Assembly: GCA_964483245.1 (NCBI GenBank)
Contig: CAZABP010000008.1
Coordinates: forward strand, 1 to 64,000
Length of the DNA stretch: 64,000 bases
Origin: CAZABP01 sp964483245
Lineage (GTDB): Bacteria; Planctomycetota; UBA1135; UBA2386
Direction of reading: 5' to 3'
Positions 9,401-17,270 of the stretch are shown piece by piece; position 1 is the first letter of the stretch, and every line of letters starts with the position of its first letter. The notes below the pieces were generated by a model. That model searched no databases and was not told the DNA's origin. It saw only the letters and a list, made by a program, of their open reading frames with translations. The translations under genes and the position numbers were made by a program.

Positions 9401-9808
9401 GACGTCGGCGCGGCGATCGCGCGGCCGTTCGGCGCCGGGTGCGCGGGAACCGGCGCTCGCGCGCCGCTGCTGGGTGCGCGCGGTGCGCCGGTGATCGGCG
9501 CGACCGGTTTCGCGGCGGAGCTGCAGCACGCCCGCCCACTCTCGCCTGCAGTGCTCCTGCTCGCCCGCGGGCCGGAGCCGTCGTTCCTCGCCGGCGGGTG
9601 TTCGTTCTATCTGCAGCCGCTGCCGGCGGATCTACGCACGGTGATCACCGATGCACTCGGGGAAGCGCGCGTGCCGCTGCAGGTGCCGCAGGATCCGCAT
9701 CTGGTCGGGCTGCTGCTGCACGCGCAAGCCCTCGTGCTCGATCCGCATGGCGCGTGGCTGGGACTCCTCTCATTCAGCAACGGCCTCGAGCTCGTCATCG
9801 GCCGATGA
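6401..9808 (+). CDS. ELWxxDGT-repeat secreted giant protein, copy 1
   Basis: 1135 residues from the ATG at 6401. Residues 31-50 form a signal peptide (SGLIAALLGLVLLSAPVVAQ). They are preceded by about 30 residues, half of which are encoded by the class A palindrome (6446-6487). The body is about 18 copies of a roughly 50-residue unit ending in xxWxTDGTxxGT, the ELWxxDGT hyalin-like family, expected to fold as a beta-propeller or solenoid at the cell surface. The last 125 residues are the GxGC Planctomycete C-terminal domain (FGAGC ... GGCSFYLQPLP ... FSNGLELVIG). The start is uncertain: upstream DNA and frame are conserved with copy 3, but a CTG/TTG start just before the signal peptide is possible. 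The stop overlaps copy 2 by 4 bases. Confidence 0.85.
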   Translation: MRRSWSRSPPQSAARVSDTGCTGTPGVRHLRSGLIAALLGLVLLSAPVVAQRLVADIHPADPRAPEATRSSSPRGYVAIGKQLWFLGDAGSLGTRVFVTDGTQGGTTILPALLPRAIEPLDDRRAIILGDGIWVSDGTLPGTARIAAVGHAPDAYPARYRARVGDRVYFQGLTKERGYEPWVTDGTPQGTRMLRESIPGPEPMTPYWHVLGSLNGRLYIAGMHVDFGVEPWSTDGTPEGTRMLCDLNPGLQSSLGTWSRFLVDGARAFFPANIQGVGIGPCVTDGTAAGTFVLTKGQTAPRWAEDGVVAGGRLFFLGETAANGAEPWVSDGTPEGTFEIADLRPGWIGSGPTSFRVLGSRAVFVAWTPAMELFTVDGARGGFLQVPGPAGPPLLLRGDTTQRRAFYFGHDPAYGLELHVTDGTVAGTSLVFDGNPGPDSSTWFPEMHAVAGGYLFFHRDAAHGLEPWFTDGTPRGTRLLRDIWPGAESSRHLNYVEVAPFASGLVFTAQDADDGREPWFTDGTPEGTRLFVDAMPELPPGSDPRLLGSLRDRAVLFAFDRVHGFEPWATDGSERGTELLRDVQPGNNPMTPSGAWGQEVNDRFVFVTGQAATGRELWVTDGTAAGTSSLGDRRPGPLGSEPRLLATVGRRCFFFAHDEDHGRELWLTDGTVAGTRLVKDVVPGLPGCDPGFEQVAGTLPDGRIVFFAQDWVHGIEPWISDGTAAGTRMLRDVYAGWRDSAINNSPYPQRFARVGDGRILFTAQSADWMGIWVTDGTENGTQPLIPNLDLLEFQDAGPAIPGKVFISGLGIWITDGTTQGTVQLTEDGGDVVVLNDKVLLARRWNSPRTIWVTDGTVAGTRLVFGSGGEVVIGKPVASGSRAFFRGTDSAHGSELWVTDGTTAGTRLVLDLEPGWLGTAPAEPWIVAAGDNGRVFFNARDRAHGDEIWVSDGTAAGTRLVGDLYPGVLSSDPKPFARVGEQWLFVAQSPDVGRELFAVDLRDVGAAIARPFGAGCAGTGARAPLLGARGAPVIGATGFAAELQHARPLSPAVLLLARGPEPSFLAGGCSFYLQPLPADLRTVITDALGEARVPLQVPQDPHLVGLLLHAQALVLDPHGAWLGLLSFSNGLELVIGR
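6446..6487. repeat. Class A 42-bp palindrome, copy 1
   Basis: Near-perfect inverted repeat: GTGTCTGACACC at the left, the 16-base palindrome GGTGTACCGGTACACC at the centre, GGTGTCAGACAC at the right, with one mismatch between arms. It lies inside the reading frame just before the signal peptide of ELW copy 1, and also occurs in the other two ELW genes. Confidence 0.9.
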
Positions 9809-12800
9809 ACGAACGACACGCGAGCGCCCCGACCGCACGCAAGCCGGCCGCGCGCGTGTCTGACACCGGGTGTACCGGTACACCGGGTGTCAGTTTTCTC
9901 ACCGCCGCGACGCGGCGACCACGACGCCGCGAAACCGGCGGATCTGGCGCCGCTGCGGCGGCGACGTTCGCCGACGGGGCGTATGACCAGTTTCTAAGGA
10001 GACACCTACGCAGCGGACTGAACGCGGCGCTGGTCGGTCTGGCGCTGCTGGCAACGCCAGTCACGGCGCAGCGGCTGGTCGCCGATGTGAATCCGCCGGA
10101 TCCGCGGGCGCCGCGCGTGGTGGACAACTTCGGTTCGAGTCCAACGGAGTACGTCCAGGTCGGGGATCGGCTCTGGTTCGTCGGCCATGCGCGAAGCCTC
10201 GGCTGGCAACCGTTCATCAGTGACGGGACGGAGGCGGGAACGCGGATCGTGCCGGGGCTCGGCACGACTCAGCTGGTCGCGATCGAGAACCTCGACGACA
10301 GGCGCGTGATCCTGTTCGGCGAAGGGATCTGGGTCAGCGATGGAACGCTCGGGGGCACGCAACGCGTCGCGACGATCGAGTATGCGCGCGATACCAGCAC
10401 GCACCGCTACCGCGCGCGCGTCGGGAACCGCGTCTACTTCCATGGCTTCACGGCGGAGCACGGTTGGGAACCGTGGATCACCGACGGCACGGCGGCGGGC
10501 ACGCGCCTGCTTCGCGACAGTCTGCCGGGGCCCCAGCCGGCGGAACCCTATGCGCATGTGCTCGGGTCGTTGCGCGGCAACTTGTTCCTGCCGGGACTCG
10601 ATGCTGCAGCCGGACTCGAGCTGTGGTCGACGGACGGTACGCCGGCAGGCACGCGGCTCGTGCGCGACCTGAACCCCGGCATCGCCGATTCGATCGTGCC
10701 GGACGAAACACGGTTCTTCGCGGCGGAGGATCGCGCATTCTTCAGCGCGCGCGTCGATCCGTACGGGATCGAGCCGTGTGTCACGGACGGCACGGCGGCC
10801 GGCACATTCCTGCTCGCGGACACGCATCGCGGCAGCGCGTCCGGGGTGGCGTGGTCCACGTACCGGCCGCTGGTCGCCTCGGGGAAGCTGTTCTTCACCG
10901 CGGATTCCGCCACCGAAGGGATCGAACCGTGGGTTTCGGATGGATCGACCGCGGGGACATTCCTGCTGGCCGACCTGCTACCGGGTCTCGGCTCCTCACA
11001 CGCGGGAGGATTCCAGGTCGCCGGCTCGCACGTCGTGTTCATGGCCGCAAACGAGCTGTGGGTGTCCGAGGGGAAGCGCGGCGACGTGCGCTCCCTGCAG
11101 CGGAGCCATGGGGAACGGTTCTACCCAGCGTTCATGATGACACTCGTCGGGGTGAAGCAATCGTCGCGCGCGTTCTTCGTCGCGGCCGACGTGCCGCATG
11201 GCAGGGAGTTGTGGAGCACCGACGGAACGATCGACGGCACGAGGCTCGTGTTCGATGCCACACCCGGGCCGGTCTCTTCCAGGGCGTTCGAAACGATCGT
11301 CTACGCCACCGGCGACCGCTACGTGTTCTTCCTGGATGACCGGGAACATGGCCCCGAGCCGTGGGCGACGGATCGCACGGCACTCGGGGCGACGATGCTG
11401 GCCGACATCTGGCCGGGCGAGGGGGGCGGGATCGACGCGAGGTACTTCGCATCCGGCTCGTTCCGGGGCGAGATCGTGTTCAGCGCCATCGAAATGACCC
11501 ACGGCAACGAGCCGTGGATCACCAACGGCACGCGCGAACGCACGCGCCTGCTCGCCGACGCAGTGCCGACGCGCCCGCCGAGCTCGCATCCGCAATGGGT
11601 CGCGACGCTGCGCGATCGGGCCCTGTTCCACGCGTTCACGGAGGCGCACGGCGTGGAGCCTTGGATCACGGACGGCAGTACGCGCGGCACGCGGATGCTG
11701 AAGGAACTCTGGCCTGGGCTGTACCCCCTCGTCCCGGCGCGCAGCTTCGGCGCCGAGGTCAACGATCGGCTCGTCTTCAGCGCGTTCGAGCCCGCGACGG
11801 GAATGGAACTCTGGACCAGCGACGGGACGAGCAATGGAACGCGGCTGTTGATGGACATCCGTCCAGGAACGGTGGGGAGCGAGCCGCTTCCTACGCTGGT
11901 TGCGGGGCCTCGACTCCTGTTCCTGGCAAGCAACGACGTGCGCGGGCAGGAGCCGTGGATCACGGACGGAACCGAGGAGGGTACGAGGATGTTGAAAGAC
12001 ATCGCACCGGGCGCAGCCAGTTCCGGAGTGCGCCCGTTGTCGCTCGTCGGTTCGCCGGCGCAGATCCTGTTCGTCGCCGACGACCGGATCCATGGGGCCG
12101 AGCCATGGATCACCGATGGCACTCCGGAAGGGACAAAGCTGCTCCTGGACCTGCGCCCTGGCGGGGCGGGATCGACCTACGACGTGCAGACAGCTCTGCT
12201 GTCGGACGGGTCGGTCGTGTTCAGTGCGCAAGACAGCGTCGGACCGGGAGTATGGATCACCGATGGGACCGCCGCAGGAACGCGACTCGTCTCGCCGGCC
12301 ATGCGCACGTCGCAGCTCGCCTTCCATCGGCTGGAGTCCTGCGGCTCATCGCTGCCGGGCCGGTTCCTCGCCACGGAGCTGCTTTCACAGCGGTCCTGGC
12401 TGAGTGACGGAACAGCGGGCGGAACGATCGAGCTCGCGGGTGGATTCGGCATCGCGTCGGCCGCGCTGCCGGACCAGGTGCTCGTGTTCGGCCTAGGCGC
12501 GCTTTGGTCGCTCGACGCGTCGGCGCAACGCAAACTCGTGTTCTCGTTCTCGCAGCAGGACGTGAAGGTGGACGCCGCATTCGTCACCAGCGGGCGTCTC
12601 GCGTGCTTCCGCGCCACCGACGCCACGCACGGCAGCGAACTGTGGGTCACCGACGGCACGACGGCTGGGACGCGGCTCGTGCTCGACCTCGAGCCGGGCT
12701 CGCTCGGCACGGCGCCAGCTGAACCCTGGATCGTCGCCGCCGGTGACAACGGGCGCGTGTTCTTCAATGCGCGCGACCGCGCGCATGGCGAGGAGATCTG

Positions 12801-13368
12801 GGTCAGCGACGGCACCGCTGCCGGCACGCGGCTCGTCGGCGATCTGTGCCCCGGTGTCCTGAGTTCGGATCCGAAGCCGTTCGTGCGCGTCGGCGAGCAA
12901 TGGTTGTTCGTCGCCGAGTCACCGGCCGTCGGGCGCGAGCTGTTCGCCGTCGACCTGCGCGACGTCGGCGCGGCGATCGCGCGGCCGTTCGGCGCAGGGT
13001 GCGATGGCAGCGGCGCGCGCGCGCCGCTGCTGGGTGCGCGCGGCGCGCCGGTGCTCGGCACGACGGACTTCACGGCCGAGCTCCGCCACGCCCGCCCACT
13101 CGCACCTGCAGTGCTGTTGATCGGCCGCGGACCGGAGCCGTCGTTCTTCGCCGGCGGCTGCTCGTTCTACCTGCAGCCATTGCCGGCCGACCTGCGCACC
13201 GTGATCACCGACCCGCTCGGTGAAGCGCGCGTGCCGCTGCAGGTGCCGCAGGATCCGCAGCTCGTCGGGCTGCTGCTGCACGCGCAAGCACTCGTGCTCG
13301 ATCCGCATGGCGCGTGGCTGGGACTCCTCGCATTCAGCAACGGTCTCGAGCTCGTGATCGGCCGCTGA
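9805..13368 (+). CDS. ELWxxDGT-repeat secreted giant protein, copy 2
   Basis: 1187 residues. The ATG at 9805 overlaps the stop of copy 1 (ATGA), so the two are probably co-translated. Same architecture as copy 1: signal peptide near residues 70-88 (SGLNAALVGLALLATPVTAQ), about 17 ELW/xxDGT units, some worn (ATDRTALGA, ITNGTRERT), and the C-terminal GxGC domain. Unlike copies 1 and 3, about 112 bases separate the class A palindrome from the conserved ACACCTACGCAGCGG junction. They encode a charged stretch and contain AAGGAG directly before the junction. The region 12620-12985 is nearly identical to 9075-9440 of copy 1, pointing to recent gene conversion. Function unknown beyond a likely surface structural or adhesive role. 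Confidence 0.85.
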   Translation: MNERHASAPTARKPAARVSDTGCTGTPGVSFLTAATRRPRRRETGGSGAAAAATFADGAYDQFLRRHLRSGLNAALVGLALLATPVTAQRLVADVNPPDPRAPRVVDNFGSSPTEYVQVGDRLWFVGHARSLGWQPFISDGTEAGTRIVPGLGTTQLVAIENLDDRRVILFGEGIWVSDGTLGGTQRVATIEYARDTSTHRYRARVGNRVYFHGFTAEHGWEPWITDGTAAGTRLLRDSLPGPQPAEPYAHVLGSLRGNLFLPGLDAAAGLELWSTDGTPAGTRLVRDLNPGIADSIVPDETRFFAAEDRAFFSARVDPYGIEPCVTDGTAAGTFLLADTHRGSASGVAWSTYRPLVASGKLFFTADSATEGIEPWVSDGSTAGTFLLADLLPGLGSSHAGGFQVAGSHVVFMAANELWVSEGKRGDVRSLQRSHGERFYPAFMMTLVGVKQSSRAFFVAADVPHGRELWSTDGTIDGTRLVFDATPGPVSSRAFETIVYATGDRYVFFLDDREHGPEPWATDRTALGATMLADIWPGEGGGIDARYFASGSFRGEIVFSAIEMTHGNEPWITNGTRERTRLLADAVPTRPPSSHPQWVATLRDRALFHAFTEAHGVEPWITDGSTRGTRMLKELWPGLYPLVPARSFGAEVNDRLVFSAFEPATGMELWTSDGTSNGTRLLMDIRPGTVGSEPLPTLVAGPRLLFLASNDVRGQEPWITDGTEEGTRMLKDIAPGAASSGVRPLSLVGSPAQILFVADDRIHGAEPWITDGTPEGTKLLLDLRPGGAGSTYDVQTALLSDGSVVFSAQDSVGPGVWITDGTAAGTRLVSPAMRTSQLAFHRLESCGSSLPGRFLATELLSQRSWLSDGTAGGTIELAGGFGIASAALPDQVLVFGLGALWSLDASAQRKLVFSFSQQDVKVDAAFVTSGRLACFRATDATHGSELWVTDGTTAGTRLVLDLEPGSLGTAPAEPWIVAAGDNGRVFFNARDRAHGEEIWVSDGTAAGTRLVGDLCPGVLSSDPKPFVRVGEQWLFVAESPAVGRELFAVDLRDVGAAIARPFGAGCDGSGARAPLLGARGAPVLGTTDFTAELRHARPLAPAVLLIGRGPEPSFFAGGCSFYLQPLPADLRTVITDPLGEARVPLQVPQDPQLVGLLLHAQALVLDPHGAWLGLLAFSNGLELVIGR
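9856..9893. repeat. Class A palindrome, copy 2 (right arm shortened)
   Basis: Same element as at 6446, preceded by the same CCGCGCGC context, but the right arm ends after GGTGTCAG and is followed by unrelated sequence. It is read in frame in ELW copy 2. Confidence 0.85.
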
Positions 13369-13376
13369 CGCACAAG

Positions 13377-13528
13377 CGGCACACCGGGTCTCTGAGACCC
13401 ACTCCCTCACTTAGCGCGGGTTCTTTCGCGCGAAGCGGTACACGCGGTCTCAGAGACCCACGCCCTCAGTTCGCGCGGGTTTTTTCGCGCGAAGTGACGG
13501 AGTGGGTCTCAGAGACCAGGCGTACCGG
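13377..13528. repeat. Class B tandem hairpin element (two 59-bp units)
   Basis: Two units offset by 59 bases (13377 and 13436), each: CGGTACAC-like start, GGTCTCTGAGACC or GGTCTCAGAGACC palindrome, CACTCCCTCA-like segment, and the hairpin core GCGCGGGTTTTTTCGCGCG. They are followed by a mirrored end TGACGGAGTG, GGTCTCAGAGACC and GCGTACCGG. The second unit and the mirrored end can pair into one long hairpin with a T-rich loop. It fills the gap between ELW copies 2 and 3 and probably terminates transcription. Confidence 0.8.
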
Positions 13529-13577
13529 TTACGGGAACGCGAGGCGCGACTATCCGGCGGCCGGAGCCTCCGACCCC

Positions 13578-16500
13578 ATGCACCGATGCTGGTCCATGCC
13601 TCAGTCCGCCGCGCCGGTGTCTGAGACCGGGTGTACCGGTACACCGGGTGTCAGGCACCTACGCAGCGGGTTGCTGAGGGCGTTTGTTGGCGTGGCGCTG
13701 CTGTCGGCGCCGGTGATGGCGCAGCGGCTGGTCGCAGACATCGCGCGGGGTGCGAGTGGCTGGGACGCGACGTCTGGCGTCCAGTTGAACCTGATCGGCG
13801 AGCATGCGGGGCGGCTGTGGCTGTCGGGGCGCATGGATTCCAACGAGCCGCTCGTGGTCACGACCGACGGAACGCCGGCGGGAACGCAGCGGATCTTCCA
13901 GCGCCTGAGCGGGATCACTGCGGTCGCGCCGATCGGCGGATCGACGCTGCTGTCGGCGATGCACGCGGAGTTCGGCGAGGAACTCTGGCTGAGCGATGGC
14001 ACGACGGCCGGCACGAAACTGCTGCTCGATCTGCTGCCGGGCACGGCGAACGGCGTGCTGCCGGCGACACTGACGCGTGCGGGCACACACGTGGTGTTCG
14101 CCGGCATCGATGCAGCGCATGGCTGCGAACTGTGGCACACGGATGGCTCCGTGGCGGGAACGCGCCTGCTCGCAGACGTGTTGCCAGGCCCTGGCTTCGG
14201 CGTTCCCGGGCGACATCCACGCCCTGGGCAGCGGCTTCCTGTTCACGGCGCTCGACGCGGGCGCGCGGCGCGAGCTCTGGTATTCGGACGGCACGAGCGG
14301 CGGCACGCGACGTCTGCTGGCGGCGAGCCGTCTGGTGCTGCCGGGCGATCCGGCGCAGCGATGGTTCCAACCGCTCGGTGCGCGGATCCTGTTCGCCGGC
14401 GATGACGGAATGCATGGCGTCGAACCGTGGGGCACCGACGGCACAGCGCAAGGCACGCAGATGCTCGCCGACACTGCGCCAGGTGCTGTGGGCGGATTGC
14501 AGCTCACGCCGAGGCCGGCGCGGTCGGCGGCGAGCGGGCGCGTGTGGTTCCTCGCGACGTCGGCAGCGCACGGCAGCGAGCCGTGGATCACCGACGGCAC
14601 GCCCGCGGGGACGTTCCTGCTGCAAGACGTCCATCCCGGCACCGGCGGCAGCGCGATCACGTACCTCACGCCGTTTGGACGGTGCGTGTTGATGGATCCG
14701 CACACGCCCGCACACGGGCGTGAGCCATGGGTGAGTGACGGGACCAGCGGCGGCACGAAGCTGCTGCTCGAGCTCGCGCCAGGACCTGCATCCGGCCTCG
14801 TGCGGCCGTCCGCCGCGATCGGCACGCCGAACGGCCATGCATGGTTCACCGCCTGCACCGACATCGAGACGAATCAGGTCTGGACGACGGATGGGACGCA
14901 CGCCGGCACCCATCGCCGGCACGACTTCCGCGTGCGCATGTACGGCGCGCAACGGACGCCGACGTTGCACGTACTCGGAGAAGGGCTGCTGCTGTTCCCC
15001 TTGACGGACGCTGCGGGACACGAGCCGTGGTCCGGCGGGCGCACGACCCCATTCGCGCAGCTTCGGGACATCCGGGCCGGCGGAGAGTGGAGCGTCGATG
15101 GGCTGCACCAGCACGCGATCTCGGCAGGCAACCGGCTGCTGTTCCTCGCCGACGACGGTGCGCATGGCATCGAACTCTGGACTACCGACGGCACGTCTGA
15201 CGGCACCGTGCTGCTGCAGGATCTGGCCCGCCGGCGCAACGGCAGCTGGCCGGAACCATTCGCGCGCCTGCGGGATCGCGTGGTGTTCCTCGCGGACGAC
15301 GGCGTGCACGGGCGCGAGCTCTGGGTCAGCAACGGCGCGACCGCCGGCACGCAGATGCTCGGGGATCTGACGCCGGGCAGTGCGCCGAGCAGGTTGGACG
15401 CGGCGCGGGTCCTGGAAGCGCGCGATCGGCTGTTCTTCGCCCACGACGATGGCGTGCACGGGTCTGAACCGTGGGTCACGGATGGCACGCCGGCGGGAAC
15501 GGCGCGCATCGCGGATGTGAATCCGGGCGGGACGTCCCTCGCAGTGCCGCTCGGCGCGGCCGGGGGACGCATGCTGTATCGCGCGTCGGACGGCCAGCGC
15601 GGCGAGGAGCTCTGGAGCGCCGGCGGTACGCCCGGCGACTTCGAACTCGTCGCCGACATCCACCGCGGATTGCTGCAGGGCAGCCGCCCTGGCGAAGGAG
15701 CCCCGCTGTTGGCCGCCGAGGTCGGCACGCAGCTCGTGTTCACGGCTGACGATGGGATCCACGGGCGCGAGCTGTGGGCGAGCGACGGGACGGCGGCGGG
15801 GACGACGCTGCTCGCCGACATCGAACCGGGCGCAGCAAGCGCATTCCCGGTGCTGTGGAATCAGTTCGCGGTCGTCGGGGGCCGGACGCCGTGGATGTTG
15901 TTCGCGGCGCATACGGTGCAGACGGGTTGGGAACCGTGGATCACCGACGGGACGGCGAGCGGGACGAGGATCCTGCGCGATCTCGTCGCCGGGCCGGGCA
16001 GCTCGATGGAGCCGGGACGCTCCTGGTGCGAAGCGGTCGGGTCGGGAGTCTGCCTGCAGATCGCGGTCGGCACGGCGTTCGAGCTGTGGTTCACGGACGG
16101 GACATTGCCCGGGACGACCCGACTGGCGGGCAGCGCCTCCGCGTTCGGCGTGCCCGGCAGGACGAACACCATGCGCGTTGCGGATGGGTTCTTGTTCGTC
16201 ATGCGTGACCTGCTGCATGGCCGTGAGCCTTGGTTCAGCGACGGTTCGTTCGCCGGCACGCGGCTGCTCGCGGATCTCGCACCGGGCGCCGCGTCGAGCG
16301 AGCCGCACGGTTTCACGCGCGCCGGCGACCAGGTTCTGTTCGTCGCGGACGACGGCGTGCACGGCTTCGAGCCTTGGCTCACCGATGGCACCTCCGGGGG
16401 CACGCGGTTCCTACGGGACCTCGAGCCAGGGCGAGCGAGCAGCATGGGGCCGGATCCGGCGATGTCGCCTCCGATCGCCGCGGTCGGGGACTCGGGGCAC

Positions 16501-17106
16501 GCCCTGCTACTCGCGTGGACATCACTGCACGGCGAAGAAGCATGGCTGACCGACGGCACGGCGGCCGGCACGCGGCTGCTCGCCGATCTCGAGCCGGGCC
16601 CGGAGGGTTCGCGCCCGGCCGCGATCGGGCGCGCCGGGAATGCGCTGCTGTTGGCCGCGTGGACCGGCCGGTCCGGCCGCGAGCTGCACGCACTCGACCT
16701 GCGCGACGCCGGAGCTGCGGTCGCGGCGGAGTTCGGCACGGGGTGCGCAGGCGGCAGCGGCATCCCACGGCTGCACGCGCTCGGTCTGCCGCGGCTCGGG
16801 TTGCGATTCGAGGGCGTGATCACGCACGCCCGCCCGCTCGCACCTGCAGTGCTGCTGATCGGCCGCGGGCCGGAGCCGTCGTTCTTCGCCGGCGGCTGCT
16901 CGTTCTACCTGCAGCCATTGCCGGCCGACCTGCGCACCGTGATCACCGATCCGCTCGGTGAAGCGCGCGTGCCGCTGCAGGTCCCGCCGGATCCGCGACT
17001 CGTCGGCCTGCTGCTGCACGCGCAAGCACTCGTGCTCGATCCGCATGGCGCCTGGCTGGGCCTGCTCGCCTTCAGCAACGGCCTCGAGCTCGTGATCGGC
17101 CGCTGA
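13578..17106 (+). pseudogene. ELWxxDGT-repeat giant protein, copy 3, frameshifted
   Basis: Homologue of copies 1 and 2 with ATG at 13578 in the same context as copy 1. The signal peptide (LLRAFVGVALLSAPVMAQ) and the first repeats are in one frame up to about 14195-14215 (… GTRLLADVLPGPGFG). The protein then continues in the next frame (… FPGDIHALGSGFLF …) to the stop at 17106, giving about 1175 residues if corrected. One base is in excess, near a GC-rich CCCGGG run. It could be a true inactivating mutation or a sequencing/assembly error; all 2.9 kb downstream remain open and repeat-bearing, which favours error or a very recent event. The C-terminal 90 residues are almost identical in DNA to copy 2. 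Confidence 0.75.
13617..13658. repeat. Class A palindrome, copy 3
   Basis: GTGTCTGAGACC, then GGTGTACCGGTACACC, then GGTGTCAGGCAC. Slightly diverged arms (GAGACC as in class B) link the two families. Read in frame at the start of ELW copy 3. Confidence 0.85.
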
Positions 17107-17114
17107 GTCACATG

Positions 17115-17269
17115 CGGTACACCGGGTCTCTGAGACCCACTCCGTCACTTAGCGCGGGTTTTTTCGCGCGAAGCGGTACACGCGGTCTCAGACACCCGCG
17201 CCGTCGGTTCGCGCGGGTTTTTTCGCGCGAACTGACGGAGTCGGTCTCAGAGACCGGGTGTACCGGTTC
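17115..17269. repeat. Class B tandem hairpin element between convergent genes
   Basis: Second complete copy of the 59-bp tandem (unit starts 17115 and 17174), again closed by CTGACGGAGTC, GGTCTCAGAGACC and GGTGTACCGGTT. It lies between ELW copy 3 and the convergent subtilase gene, whose stop is 2 bases beyond. Structure equals 13377-13528; sequence differs by scattered substitutions, so the two have diverged or were inserted separately. Confidence 0.8.
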
Positions 17270-17270
17270 G

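Noticed and set aside
14180..14220. Programmed ribosomal frameshift in ELW copy 3
   Set aside because: No slippery heptamer or downstream pseudoknot is apparent, and the paralogues need none.
13915..16362. 815-codon open frame on the minus strand opposite ELW copy 3
   Set aside because: It mirrors the repeated coding strand, is Arg/Ala-rich without a family pattern, and the plus-strand product has clear repeats. GC-rich shadow.
13377..17269. CRISPR array
   Set aside because: The 59-bp units are only two per site, palindromic, with no unique spacers of constant length and no cas genes.
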